A stretch of DNA of 35,279 nt. Origin: an uncultured Pelagibacteraceae bacterium. GTDB lineage: Bacteria; Pseudomonadota; Alphaproteobacteria; Pelagibacterales; Pelagibacteraceae. The DNA lies in NCBI GenBank assembly GCA_902566365.1, contig CACFIH010000011.1, positions 1-35,279 on the forward strand, written 5' to 3'. The notes under the pieces were generated by a model. The model searched no databases. It was not told where the DNA came from and saw only the letters and a program-made list of their open reading frames with translations. Positions 10,095 to 18,854 of the stretch are shown here, piece by piece. Position 1 is the stretch's first letter. Each line of letters starts with the position of its first letter. The translations under genes were made by a program, and so were the position numbers.

Positions 10095-10793
10095 TTACTT
10101 ATCCTCCTTAGTTTCAAGGGTGCTATTTAACATTTCATCAATATTTGAATAAATATCTTCTTTCTTATCATCTTGTTTTTCTTTATAAAATTTCCCTGTT
10201 CCAAAAATTGAATTATCTATATTTGTGCTATCAATTAATCCAGCAGCACCAAGTTCTTCAACAGTTGGTAAATCAGATAGTTTTTGCAGGTTAAAATGGC
10301 TTAAAAAATCATCTGTAGTAACGTACAAAATTGGTTTACCAGGAACATCTTTTCTTCCCCCAGGCTTGACCCAGTTTAGTTCCATTAATATTTCTAATGT
10401 ATTGGTTCCAAAAGCAACACCTCTTATTTCCTCAATTTCAGCTCTAGTAACTGGCTGATGATAAACAATAATTGCAAGTGTTTCAATTGCAGCTCTTGAT
10501 AATTTCTTTTCAACAGTTTTTTCTTGAGACATCAAATTAGACAAATTTGGAGATGTTCTAAATGACCATTTTTTCGAAATACATACTAAATTAATACCAC
10601 GATCAGAATATTCAGATTGTAACTTTAGCAATATCTTTTCAACATCTGTTTTTTTTGTAATCTTATTTTCAATAGTTTCTATATCTAGAGGTTCAGCAGC
10701 GGCAAATACAATGCCTTCTATTTCCTTTTCGATTGAAGTTAATTTTGCTGGAAACTTAATAATATTATTGGTTTTTTTTTTAATTTTTTTCAT
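10095..10793 (-). CDS. scpB: Segregation and condensation protein B
   Basis: ScpB is the dimeric winged-helix subunit of the SMC-ScpAB condensin, which organises newly replicated chromosomes. It has 232 residues. The segments LSRAAIETLAIIVYHQPVTR and EIRGVAFGTNTLEILMEL are the hallmark ScpB winged-helix motifs, with PGKPILYVTTDDFL following. The acidic/lysine C-terminal tail is not conserved in the family. The ATG shares one base with the scpA stop (TAATG), indicating coupled translation. Confidence 0.95.
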   Translation of the reverse strand: MKKIKKKTNNIIKFPAKLTSIEKEIEGIVFAAAEPLDIETIENKITKKTDVEKILLKLQSEYSDRGINLVCISKKWSFRTSPNLSNLMSQEKTVEKKLSRAAIETLAIIVYHQPVTRAEIEEIRGVAFGTNTLEILMELNWVKPGGRKDVPGKPILYVTTDDFLSHFNLQKLSDLPTVEELGAAGLIDSTNIDNSIFGTGKFYKEKQDDKKEDIYSNIDEMLNSTLETKEDK

Positions 10794-11533
10794 TATTCAC
10801 TTTCTTTAACATATATATCTTCAAAAAGATTTTCTTGCTTAATTTTTAAATTTCCCTCTTTTACTAACTCTAATGAGCCAGCAAAAATACCTGCTTTTCC
10901 AGTTTTTTTGTATTTCAAATTCTTTTTAAAATTTTTAGGTATTAATTCATCTAATTTTTTCCAATTATTTAATTTACCAAAAAAATTTTTAATTGTTTTA
11001 ATTCCTTCTTCTGTTGTAAATACAGGTAATTTAGGAATACTCATCGTTTGAAAATCTTTTGTCATAATAATTGATGAGTATGTTTTTAATACTTCAAATA
11101 AATTAATGCTATATTCACTATTATAAATCGGCCTGATACCAGCTTTCATTCCACGATTTCTAATTTCTCTACCTAATCTTTTTCTCTTAAGCATTTGATC
11201 TGATAATAATCTTATTAACTCAAGTTTCTTCAATTGTAATTTTAATTTTTCTGCAACTTCATTAACTTTAAATTCCTCTTCTGGTGTTCCTGGTAATAAT
11301 AATTTAGATTTTAAATAGGCCAACCAAGTAGCCATCAATAAATATTCTGAAGCTAATTCTAAATTTAAACTTTCATGTTTTGTTACAAAATTATAAAATT
11401 GATCTGCTAATTTTGTTATTGAAATATTTTCCAAGTTAACCTTTTGAGCTTTTGCTAGGTCTAATAATACATCCAAAGATCCATTAAAATTATCTATATC
11501 AACTTTAAAAAGTGGAGAATCATTTTCTAACAT
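10793..11533 (-). CDS. scpA: Segregation and condensation protein A (kleisin)
   Basis: ScpA is the kleisin subunit that bridges the SMC heads. It has 246 residues. The N-terminal domain reads FNGSLDVLLDLAKAQKVNLENI, with the conserved SEYLLMATWLAYLKSKLLLP segment around residues 62-81. A divergent middle and a C-terminal winged-helix region with GKAGIFAGSLELVKEG follow. It lies 9 bases after nagZ and shares one base with scpB. Confidence 0.94.
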   Translation of the reverse strand: MLENDSPLFKVDIDNFNGSLDVLLDLAKAQKVNLENISITKLADQFYNFVTKHESLNLELASEYLLMATWLAYLKSKLLLPGTPEEEFKVNEVAEKLKLQLKKLELIRLLSDQMLKRKRLGREIRNRGMKAGIRPIYNSEYSINLFEVLKTYSSIIMTKDFQTMSIPKLPVFTTEEGIKTIKNFFGKLNNWKKLDELIPKNFKKNLKYKKTGKAGIFAGSLELVKEGNLKIKQENLFEDIYVKESE

Positions 11534-11542
11534 TTTTTTATA

Positions 11543-12490
11543 TTAACTTAAAATTTTGTAAAATTGTGATGTTTTTTTAATTATAAATTTATCTATTAAT
11601 GGTGAATTTTTTCCAACTATTTCCATTTCTTTAATTATACCATTGCAATGTAACACAATATTACATCCAGCTTTAAAAGCTTTAATTGTATTCTCTTTAA
11701 GATTCCCCTTTAAACTTTTCATAGATAAATCATCTGAAATCAAAATATTTCTAAAACCAATTTTTTTTCTAATAAATTTAATCATTTTAATTGAATGTGT
11801 AACTGTGTTTAATTTATCTATTTTTTTAAATATAATGTGAGCTGTCATTGCAAAAAAAGTCTTTTTATTCATAAATGTAATGAAATCTCTTTTTTTCAAA
11901 TAACTAATTTTCTTATTTATAATTGGAGTTGAATAATGACTGTCAACCTTTGCAAGTCCGTGTCCAGGTATATGTTTCATGACAGTTCCAATGCCATTAG
12001 ATTGATAAGATTTAATACAAAAATCTCCAATAGCTGATACTATTTTAGGATTTGCTGAATATGATCTATTACCAATTATATTTGAAGAACCCTTAACTCG
12101 TAAATCCAGAACTGGAACTGTATTAATGTTTACACCTATTAATTTAAGTAAATAGGAAGTTTTACTTATAAATAATTGAAATAGAATGTTAAATTTTCTT
12201 TTATCTGAAATAAATTTTTTTCCAAAAAATTCAGATGTAAAACTTTCAAATGAAATAATATTTTCTAACCGATTTACGCGACCACCCTCTTGATCTATTA
12301 AAATTGGATAATTTTTATCTTTAAATATTTTTCTAATCTCTAAAGTTAATTTTTTTGATTGTCTAATATCTTTTATATTTCTTTTAAATAATATCACACC
12401 CCAAGGCTTATATTTTTTTATAAATTTTTTTTCTTTTGAAGATAGTTTATAAGATCTAATACCTATAATAAATGATCTACGGTTAATCAT
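11543..12490 (-). CDS. nagZ: Beta-N-acetylhexosaminidase NagZ
   Basis: NagZ is a cytoplasmic glycoside hydrolase family 3 enzyme that removes N-acetylglucosamine from recycled peptidoglycan fragments. It has 315 residues and is AT-driven in composition (many Lys and Ile). The catalytic loop KHIPGHG (172-178) with DSH (183-185) supplies the His-Asp dyad. The nucleophile is one of Asp253/Asp254 in LISDDLSM. IDQEGGRVNR (65-74) is the conserved substrate loop. The start overlaps the small upstream gene by 8 bases. The position next to scpA is typical of Alphaproteobacteria. Confidence 0.94.
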   Translation of the reverse strand: MINRRSFIIGIRSYKLSSKEKKFIKKYKPWGVILFKRNIKDIRQSKKLTLEIRKIFKDKNYPILIDQEGGRVNRLENIISFESFTSEFFGKKFISDKRKFNILFQLFISKTSYLLKLIGVNINTVPVLDLRVKGSSNIIGNRSYSANPKIVSAIGDFCIKSYQSNGIGTVMKHIPGHGLAKVDSHYSTPIINKKISYLKKRDFITFMNKKTFFAMTAHIIFKKIDKLNTVTHSIKMIKFIRKKIGFRNILISDDLSMKSLKGNLKENTIKAFKAGCNIVLHCNGIIKEMEIVGKNSPLIDKFIIKKTSQFYKILS

Positions 12491-12746
12491 TATTTTCTAA
12501 TAATTTCCAAAAATTATATTTCTTTTTTTTATTTTCATTAGTTTGCTCAACATATTCAATCATATTTTTGGTATCCTCACTCAAAATTGGTAAGTTTTTT
12601 ACAAATAACTCGATTTTATCATCTATTGTATTTATTGCTCGATATGAATTTTTTATATTTTTTTCAGAAAAATAATATTTCATTGTCAAAAATAAGAATA
12701 AACAAATAAAGATTATAAATATTAAGTATTTTAATTCTTTTACCAT
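12483..12746 (-). CDS. Small single-pass membrane protein in the SPOR-protein slot
   Basis: This is an 87-residue protein. I chose the ATG at 12746, which shares a base with the argS stop (TGATG), over the GTG one codon upstream. It has one N-terminal helix (about residues 6-22) and then a hydrophilic domain rich in Lys, Glu and Asn. I do not recognise a family by sequence. In many Alphaproteobacteria the gene between argS and nagZ encodes an inner-membrane protein ending in a peptidoglycan-binding SPOR domain. This protein has a similar membrane anchor and stops before any SPOR domain. It may be the shortened relative of that protein, which is inference from position and topology only. Confidence 0.7.
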   Translation of the reverse strand: MVKELKYLIFIIFICLFLFLTMKYYFSEKNIKNSYRAINTIDDKIELFVKNLPILSEDTKNMIEYVEQTNENKKKKYNFWKLLENND

Positions 12747-14479
12747 CACATCTTTTCAGGTGTTGAAACACCAAGTATGTTCATTCCATTCCGTAAAGTA
12801 TTTGAGATTACCTTCAAAAAAATAATTTTATCATCAGTAATTTTATTCTGATCATTAATAAATCTTTTTTCAATATTGCTTCTACCTAAATTCCAATATG
12901 AGTGAAATAGAGAAGCTAGTTCATAAAGATAGACTGGAATTCTGTGAGGTTCAAATTTTTTGGTCGCTATATCTATACATTTGGGCCATTCTGATATTTT
13001 TTTTAGAATATTTATTTCATCTTCTGAATATTCAAATTTAAAATTGGTTATTTGTATTTCACTATTTATATTTTTTCCTAAGTGTCTGAAAACAGAAGAT
13101 ATCCTAGCATAAGCATATTGAACATAATACAACGGATTATCTTTAGATTTTTCTATTACTTGATCAAAATCAAACTCTAATTCAACATCACTACTTCTAT
13201 TCAACATTATAAATCTAACAGCATCTTTTCCAACTTCTTTGATTAAATCATCTACAGTAATGTAATCTCCCTTTCTTTTTGACATTTTAAAGGGCTTTTT
13301 TTCTTTTATTAATTTTACTAATTGACTAACTTTACAAATAAGTTTTCCTTTTGAATTTGATAAAGCGTCTACAGAAGATGATATTCTTTTAATATATCCA
13401 GCATGATCAGCACCTAATATATTTACCAAATAATCAAATTTTCGATCTAATTTATTTTTATGGTAAGCAACATCACTAGCAAAATATGTCCAAGATCCAT
13501 CTGATTTTTGTAAAGCTCGATCTTTATCATCACCAAAATCAGTAGATCTAAAAAGCAACTGTTCTCTCTCTACCCAATCAGCACTCTCTTCGGTTGCTGG
13601 TGCTTTTATCCTGCCTTTATAAACGAAATTTTTTTTTCGAAGAAAATCAATTACATTTTTAACTTCTTGATTTGCAACAATTTGTTTCTCACTTACAAAA
13701 TTATCATGATTAATGCCAAGGCTATCTAAATTCTTTTTTATCAATTTTAATGCTTCATCTATGGCTAAAATAGTCAATTGTTCAGATATCTTATCAAAAT
13801 TTTTATAGTCTTTAATTTTATTAGACTTTAAAATATCTTTAGCAAAATCTATCAAATAATCACCTGGATACAAATCTTCATTATAATTTGGAAATGGTTC
13901 TTTAAAAGAAATTTCTCTAATTCTATAGTAGACAGATTTTGTGAAATTAATAATTTGATTGCCATAATCATTTACATAATATTCTTTTGTAACTTTGTGA
14001 TTGTTAAATAACAAAATATTTGAAATAACATCTCCTAATATTGCACCTCTACAGTGCCCAACATGTAATGGACCTGTTGGATTAGCTGAGACAAATTCGA
14101 CTAAATAATTTTTCTTTTTTTCTTTTACATTAATTCCAAAGGTTTTTGAATTTTTTATTATTTCTTGAATAAAATTTGTCCAAAAGATAGGCTGAAATCT
14201 AATATTAATAAAACCTGGTTTTGCTATTGATATCTCTTTGATTAATTTGTCATATCTTTTAAGTTGATCAGCTAAAATTTCTGCTAATTCAATTGGAGAT
14301 CTTTTATTTATTTTCGATAGTACCATCGCAACATTTGTTGAAATATCACATTTGAATTTTTCTGGAGGTATTTCAGCAGTTATAGCATCTAATTTATCTG
14401 GTAAAGATATAGTTCCATTTTCTGATAAATCTCTAACGATCTTTTTTAAATTTTCTATATATTGATCAAAAATATTCAT
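12746..14479 (-). CDS. argS: Arginyl-tRNA synthetase
   Basis: This class I synthetase charges tRNA-Arg. It has 577 residues. The N-terminal additional domain is followed by SANPTGPLHVGHCRGAIL, carrying the HVGH version of the HIGH signature, and later by FKMSKRKGDYITVDDL, the KMSKS-type loop. A C-terminal DALR-like helical anticodon domain includes YYVQYAYARISSVFR. The ATG overlaps the dgt stop by 4 bases (ATGA), and the stop shares a base with the next start. Confidence 0.97.
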   Translation of the reverse strand: MNIFDQYIENLKKIVRDLSENGTISLPDKLDAITAEIPPEKFKCDISTNVAMVLSKINKRSPIELAEILADQLKRYDKLIKEISIAKPGFINIRFQPIFWTNFIQEIIKNSKTFGINVKEKKKNYLVEFVSANPTGPLHVGHCRGAILGDVISNILLFNNHKVTKEYYVNDYGNQIINFTKSVYYRIREISFKEPFPNYNEDLYPGDYLIDFAKDILKSNKIKDYKNFDKISEQLTILAIDEALKLIKKNLDSLGINHDNFVSEKQIVANQEVKNVIDFLRKKNFVYKGRIKAPATEESADWVEREQLLFRSTDFGDDKDRALQKSDGSWTYFASDVAYHKNKLDRKFDYLVNILGADHAGYIKRISSSVDALSNSKGKLICKVSQLVKLIKEKKPFKMSKRKGDYITVDDLIKEVGKDAVRFIMLNRSSDVELEFDFDQVIEKSKDNPLYYVQYAYARISSVFRHLGKNINSEIQITNFKFEYSEDEINILKKISEWPKCIDIATKKFEPHRIPVYLYELASLFHSYWNLGRSNIEKRFINDQNKITDDKIIFLKVISNTLRNGMNILGVSTPEKM

Positions 14480-15594
14480 TTAATATTTTTATAAAGATTT
14501 ATTGCATATCTATCAGTCATTCCAGAAATAAAATCAGAAACAGCCCTATATTTGTCTTTTGATAATTGTTCTTTTGTAAGAAATTTTCTAGGATTTTTTA
14601 TAATATTATTAAATAAATATTTGATAATAAGTTTACCTTTATTATTTTTAGCTAAAACATTTTTATTATTATACATTTTAGATTTTAAGAAATATCTTAT
14701 TTCCCTATCAGAATTCTTAATTTTATCAGAAAAATCTACTATTAGAAAATCTGATTTAAATATATCTTTAGTCATCTTTATCTTATTTTGACTTAAATTT
14801 TTCATTGTGTTTGTTATCAAGTCTTTAATCATTAAATCAATCGAGTCTCTAATAATTTGATAAGTTACAATTTTAAAATTTTTCTTATCAATTTTTTTTC
14901 TATATTTTATGTAGATATCTTTAAAAAAATCTATTTCAACTAACTCTTCTAATTTAAATAGATTTGCTTTGATACCATCCTGTATATCATGATTATTGTA
15001 AGCAATGTCATCAGATATTGCTGATATTTGCGCCTCTAAAAATGGATAAGTATTAAAATTAATCATATTTTTAAACTTAGTAGTGCCTATAAGTCTATTT
15101 ACTAAATCTAAATCATTTACCGGTCCATTATGTTTCAATAATCCTTCCAATGTTTCAATTGTAAGGTTTAAACCTTTAAATCTTAAATATTTATTTTCTA
15201 AAAACATAACAATTCTTAAAGTTTGAAGATTGTGATCAAAACCACCATGCTCACTCATGCAATCATTCAATGAGTCTTCACCAGCATGGCCAAAAGGTGT
15301 GTGACCTAAATCATGAGCAAGACTTAAAGTTTCAGCTAAATCTTCATTTAAATTGAGATATCGAGCTATTGATCTTGCTATTTGAGCAACTTCCATTGAA
15401 TGCGTTATTCTGGTTCTAAAATGATCACCTTCTGTATTAACAAACACCTGTGTCTTATGTTTAAGCCTTCTAAAGGATGCACTATGAATTATGCGATCTC
15501 TATCTCTTTGAAATGGAGATCGGTATTTGGACAAAGATTCCTTAAAAATTCTTCCTTTGCTTTTGAATAAACCTATCTTTGAGTATTTTTTCAT
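14476..15594 (-). CDS. dgt: Deoxyguanosinetriphosphate triphosphohydrolase-like protein
   Basis: This HD-domain enzyme cleaves dNTPs to nucleosides and triphosphate. It has 372 residues, the size of the short (type 2-like) Dgt proteins. Metal-binding motifs are visible: the RITHSMEVAQIARS histidine, then LAHDLGHTPFGHAGED with the HD pair. SFRRLKHKTQVFVN near the N-terminus is the conserved nucleotide-proximal segment. It is the first gene of the long minus-strand operon, 50 bases from the divergent erpA-like gene. Confidence 0.93.
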   Translation of the reverse strand: MKKYSKIGLFKSKGRIFKESLSKYRSPFQRDRDRIIHSASFRRLKHKTQVFVNTEGDHFRTRITHSMEVAQIARSIARYLNLNEDLAETLSLAHDLGHTPFGHAGEDSLNDCMSEHGGFDHNLQTLRIVMFLENKYLRFKGLNLTIETLEGLLKHNGPVNDLDLVNRLIGTTKFKNMINFNTYPFLEAQISAISDDIAYNNHDIQDGIKANLFKLEELVEIDFFKDIYIKYRKKIDKKNFKIVTYQIIRDSIDLMIKDLITNTMKNLSQNKIKMTKDIFKSDFLIVDFSDKIKNSDREIRYFLKSKMYNNKNVLAKNNKGKLIIKYLFNNIIKNPRKFLTKEQLSKDKYRAVSDFISGMTDRYAINLYKNIK

Positions 15595-15644
15595 CCTTTA
15601 AAATAAATATTTAAGTATTATATTAGTAATACCAGTGATCAATT

Positions 15645-15962
15645 ATGATTAAAGAAATTAAATTTACTGATAAAGCACTAAAACAGATCAATGTTTTATT
15701 GTCTAAAAAAGATAAAGGGTCTTTTTTTAGAATCGCTATTAAAGGTGGCGGTTGTTCAGGTTTTCAATATGAATTTACATTTGATAAAGAAAAAGCTGCA
15801 GATGATTTGAATTTCGAAAATATACTAATTGATAAAACTTCTGCTGATCTTCTTAAGGGATCAGAAGTTGACTATGTTTCAGAATTAATTGGTGAACAAT
15901 TCAAAATCACAAACCCACAAACTAAATCTTCTTGTGGCTGTGGCGTTTCTTTCTCTCTTTAA
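15645..15962 (+). CDS. erpA: A-type iron-sulfur cluster carrier (ErpA/IscA/HesB family)
   Basis: This small scaffold or carrier passes Fe-S clusters to apoproteins. It has 105 residues. Three conserved cysteines are visible: GGGCSGFQYEF in the middle and SSCGCGVSF at the C-terminus. Alphaproteobacteria commonly keep the ErpA-like paralogue beside dgt, which favours erpA over iscA. No suf or isc genes are in the window. The stop shares a base with the xthA start (TAATG). Confidence 0.88.
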   Translation: MIKEIKFTDKALKQINVLLSKKDKGSFFRIAIKGGGCSGFQYEFTFDKEKAADDLNFENILIDKTSADLLKGSEVDYVSELIGEQFKITNPQTKSSCGCGVSFSL

Positions 15963-16738
15963 TGATTATTTCCTCTTGGAATGTAAACTCTGTTCGAGCT
16001 CGTATTGAAAATATTAAAAGCTATCTTTTAAAATATAAACCAGACATTGTAATGATGCAGGAAATTAAGACTGAGGATGTGAATTTTCCTTATGATGATT
16101 TTTCAGCAATGGATTATGAAAGTCATGTATTTGGTCAAAAAAGCTATAATGGTGTTGCGATTATCTCTAAAGAAAAATTAAAAAACATTAGAACAGATTT
16201 AATTAAAGATAAATTAAAACAATCAAGAATAATTTCAGCTGAACTTGAATATAAGAAAAAAAATATTCAATTAATAAACATCTATACACCTAATGGTAAT
16301 CCTGTTGATACTGAAAAATATGACTATAAAAAAAAATGGCTTGATGATTTGATTAAACAATTAAAGTCACTAAATAAAAAAAATCCAAATATTATTCTTG
16401 CAGGTGATTTTAATATCATTCCAGCTGCTGAGGATGTTTATAATCCAAAAAGCTTTGAGGATGATGCTTTATTTAGATTAGAAATAAGAAAAAAATTAAG
16501 AGAGATGATTAATTTAGGGTTTAATGATGTCTATAGACATTTTAATGAAACTAAAGAAGGATATACTTTTTGGGATTACATGAGGGGTGCTTGGCAAAAA
16601 AATAATGGTATGAGAATTGATCACTTCTTAGTATCGAATTCTTTAATTGATCAAGTTAAAAGTATAAACATTAATAAAGATCCAAGAGGTCGTGAAAAAC
16701 CTTCAGACCATACTCCTATTGAGATAACTTTAGCTTAA
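15962..16738 (+). CDS. xthA: Exodeoxyribonuclease III
   Basis: This is the AP endonuclease and 3'-phosphodiesterase of base excision repair. It has 258 residues from the ATG at 15962. An in-frame ATG 30 bases upstream would read through the end of the erpA-like gene, while the conserved SWNVNSVRARI begins right after the later start. The EEP-fold motifs are present: MMQEIKTED (metal Glu), LAGDFNIIPAAEDVYNP and the C-terminal SDHTPIEI with the catalytic Asp-His. The last 9 bases overlap the convergent reductase gene. Confidence 0.95.
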   Translation: MIISSWNVNSVRARIENIKSYLLKYKPDIVMMQEIKTEDVNFPYDDFSAMDYESHVFGQKSYNGVAIISKEKLKNIRTDLIKDKLKQSRIISAELEYKKKNIQLINIYTPNGNPVDTEKYDYKKKWLDDLIKQLKSLNKKNPNIILAGDFNIIPAAEDVYNPKSFEDDALFRLEIRKKLREMINLGFNDVYRHFNETKEGYTFWDYMRGAWQKNNGMRIDHFLVSNSLIDQVKSININKDPRGREKPSDHTPIEITLA

Positions 16739-17728
16739 AGATTTTATTTTATTTACTAACTCTTCGTTAATATTTCGAGGACCTTTGTCTAATCTATTTT
16801 TATGTCTTCTTTCACCTGGAAGTCTTACACCATCAAATGATTTCATCTTATCAAAAAATTCATCAGCGTGTTTTTGCCAATTAGTACCTGATGTTTTATC
16901 AGGTGAAATGGCAATAATAAATTCTCCTCCACTAGGAGGTCCGCCATCATTATTATCTTTTGCAGCTGTCTCAAAACTAAAATTGTCACCAACTAAAGCA
17001 CCAGCCATTAACTCTACCATCATTGCTATTGCTGAACCTTTGTAACCTCCAAAAGGAAGTAAGACACCACCATCTGCTATTGCACCTGGATCAGTTGTCT
17101 CTTTACCATCTTTAGTTAAACCAGTTCCAAGTGGAACTTTATGCCCTTCTCTTTTAGCAACTTGGACTTCACCCATTGCCATTGATGCAGTTGCCATATC
17201 ATAAACAACTGGAGTTTTTCCAGGTCTTGGCCATGCAAATGAAATAGGATTTGTTCCAAACAATGGTTTGATTGCTCCAGCAGGTGCTACTGCAGGCTTG
17301 TATGATGTACATGCAAAAGCAACTAGACCTTCTTCTGCTAATTTTTCTGTTTCAGGCCACATCGCTGCCATGTGATGTGAGTTATTTATTGCAAGTACTG
17401 CAACACCATTTTCTTTTGCAGCTTTAGCTAATTCTGGCAAACCTTTATTTAAAACGACAGGCGCTAAGCAATTATTTCCTTGAACTTTAATTACTGATGC
17501 TGAAATCTTTTTAACTTCTGGCTTTCCTTTACCATTAATTTTTCCACTTTTTAAACCACTTACATACGCAGGTAATCTAAATAAGCCATGAGATAATGAA
17601 CCATCTCTTTCAGCATTTCTAATTAAATCTGATAAAATAGATGCTGTTTCATCATCACATCCATTAGCCAATAAAGTTTTCTTAGCTAAATCAAATATTT
17701 CGTCTAATGATAGGGAAACTGTACTCAT
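16730..17728 (-). CDS. Ldh2-family NAD(P)H-dependent reductase, closest in feel to delta-1-piperideine-2-carboxylate/pyrroline-2-carboxylate reductase
   Basis: This is a 332-residue member of the malate/L-lactate dehydrogenase-2 family, which uses a fold unlike Rossmann dehydrogenases. The segment ERDGSLSHGLFRLPAY (about 54-69) holds the catalytic Ser-His region. INNSHHMAAMWPE, FGTNPISFAWP and LLPFGGYKGSAIAMM are the conserved substrate and cofactor loops. The SHHMAAMWPE wording resembles the DpkA/LhpD-type cyclic imine reductases of proline, hydroxyproline and lysine catabolism more than malate dehydrogenases, but substrate cannot be fixed from sequence alone. No amino-acid catabolic neighbours are present. 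It lies 42 bases downstream of znuA. Confidence 0.8.
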   Translation of the reverse strand: MSTVSLSLDEIFDLAKKTLLANGCDDETASILSDLIRNAERDGSLSHGLFRLPAYVSGLKSGKINGKGKPEVKKISASVIKVQGNNCLAPVVLNKGLPELAKAAKENGVAVLAINNSHHMAAMWPETEKLAEEGLVAFACTSYKPAVAPAGAIKPLFGTNPISFAWPRPGKTPVVYDMATASMAMGEVQVAKREGHKVPLGTGLTKDGKETTDPGAIADGGVLLPFGGYKGSAIAMMVELMAGALVGDNFSFETAAKDNNDGGPPSGGEFIIAISPDKTSGTNWQKHADEFFDKMKSFDGVRLPGERRHKNRLDKGPRNINEELVNKIKSLS

Positions 17729-17770
17729 CCCATTATTAGATATTATTTATGACTAAAGATCAATTTTTAT

Positions 17771-18784
17771 TTAACAACCTTTAAAAGATTTTGACATGTT
17801 GCCAATTAAATCAAAATATAAATCTTTACCAGGAGTAAGAGTTGCTCCTAATGGATCTATGACCCCTGTTGCAACATTAGTATCTTTTGCTACAGCCTTA
17901 ATAATATCTGGATTAAACTGTGGTTCTGAAAATATACAGCTTACTTTATCGTGCTCAATTATTTCTCTTATTTCAGCTAATTGCTCAGCACCTGGCATAA
18001 CATCGGTATTTACTGTAAATGCTCCAAGAATATTTATACCAAATCTTTCTTCAAAATATTGATATGCATCATGAAAAACAATTGATTTAAAATCTTTATT
18101 TAATTCAGATTTAACTTTTTTTGTTAGTTTATCTAAATCTTTATGTGCTTTTTTTAAATTTGCTTTATATTTAGCCTCATTTTTTTGATCATTCTCGATC
18201 AAGTGTTCTGCCATTTCACTTAAAATCACTTTTGCATTCATTGGATCCAACCAAATATGTGGATCATACTCACCATGCGCGTGTCCTTCATGACCGTGGT
18301 CATCGTGACCATCTTCTTTATGTTCATCGTCATGTCCGTGGTCGTCATGATCGTCTTCTTTTTTAGCATGATCATCGTGGTCATCTTCTTTATGACCATG
18401 ATCGTCATGACCTTCAAAAATATTTCTTTCTCTAAATTTAAGTTTAGTTAAACCTTTGATTTCCATTAGTTCAATTTTATCAGCTTTTTTTGCTATAGAT
18501 TTTAATGGTTTTTCTAAAAAACTTTCTATGTCTTCACCAACCCAAAATATGATATCAGCATTTTGAATCATCTTTGCATGAGATGGTTTTAAAGCAAACC
18601 CATGAGGTGATGCATAACCATCTACTATTAAATCTGGTTTAGCTACCCCATCCATTAAATAGCTTGCTAATGAATGGATTGGTTTAATAGAAGTAACCAC
18701 TTTAATTTCAGCATTTGCTGGCACAAAAATAGTTAAGAATGATAGTATTGATAAGATAAATGGTAATTTTTTAATGCTTTTCAT
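17771..18784 (-). CDS. znuA: Zinc ABC transporter substrate-binding protein ZnuA
   Basis: This periplasmic protein captures zinc for ZnuBC. I start it at the ATG at 18784, giving 337 residues and a clean signal peptide (MKSIKKLPF, hydrophobic core, cleavage near ANA/E at 25-26). An in-frame ATG 17 codons upstream would run through the Zur boxes. Metal ligands are probably the His in IKPIHSLAS, the His in DPHIWLDP and the His in FHDAYQYFE. A His/Asp-rich loop spans about 126-169. Cys in KVSCIFSEPQ and the C-terminal Cys likely form the disulfide known in ZnuA. It diverges from znuC over two Zur boxes. Confidence 0.96.
   Translation of the reverse strand: MKSIKKLPFILSILSFLTIFVPANAEIKVVTSIKPIHSLASYLMDGVAKPDLIVDGYASPHGFALKPSHAKMIQNADIIFWVGEDIESFLEKPLKSIAKKADKIELMEIKGLTKLKFRERNIFEGHDDHGHKEDDHDDHAKKEDDHDDHGHDDEHKEDGHDDHGHEGHAHGEYDPHIWLDPMNAKVILSEMAEHLIENDQKNEAKYKANLKKAHKDLDKLTKKVKSELNKDFKSIVFHDAYQYFEERFGINILGAFTVNTDVMPGAEQLAEIREIIEHDKVSCIFSEPQFNPDIIKAVAKDTNVATGVIDPLGATLTPGKDLYFDLIGNMSKSFKGC
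18278..18409 (-). repeat. Low-complexity imperfect repeats encoding the His/Asp-rich loop of ZnuA
   Basis: Short imperfect units encoding HDDHGH, KEDDHDDH and similar variants recur across residues 126-169 of ZnuA. Such loops are known in high-affinity zinc binding proteins and are thought to collect or sense zinc. Repeat copy number is likely to vary between strains by slippage. Confidence 0.85.
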
Positions 18785-18800
18785 ATGTTGTATATTTAAA

Positions 18801-18817
18801 TTGTTATAATATAACAT
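18801..18817. promoter_or_regulatory. Zur box 1 (znuA-proximal)
   Basis: TTGTTATAATATAACAT is a near-perfect palindrome with a TGTTATAnTATAACA core. It matches the alphaproteobacterial Zur operator as I know it. It lies between the divergent znuA and znuC starts, and its centre is 18 bases from that of box 2. Confidence 0.8.
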
Positions 18818-18818
18818 T

Positions 18819-18835
18819 ATGTAATAATATAACAT
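18819..18835. promoter_or_regulatory. Zur box 2 (znuC-proximal)
   Basis: ATGTAATAATATAACAT is a second, slightly less symmetric copy of the same palindrome, separated from box 1 by one base. It ends 19 bases before the znuC ATG, so bound Zur would block that promoter. The pair can explain co-repression of znuA and znuCB-zur when zinc is sufficient. Confidence 0.75.
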
Positions 18836-18854
18836 TTATTAGTCAAGAAATAAA

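Noticed and set aside
15932..15961. A longer XthA start inside the erpA-like gene.
   Set aside because: The added residues are an out-of-frame reading of the conserved ErpA C-terminus, and the family N-terminus begins right after the ATG at 15962.
18278..18409. Regularly spaced short repeats that might suggest a CRISPR-like or tandem-repeat array.
   Set aside because: They encode the His/Asp-rich loop of ZnuA in frame and are imperfect, with no spacers.
18785..18835. A longer ZnuA start 17 codons upstream of the chosen one.
   Set aside because: It would place coding sequence across both Zur boxes and spoil the signal peptide.
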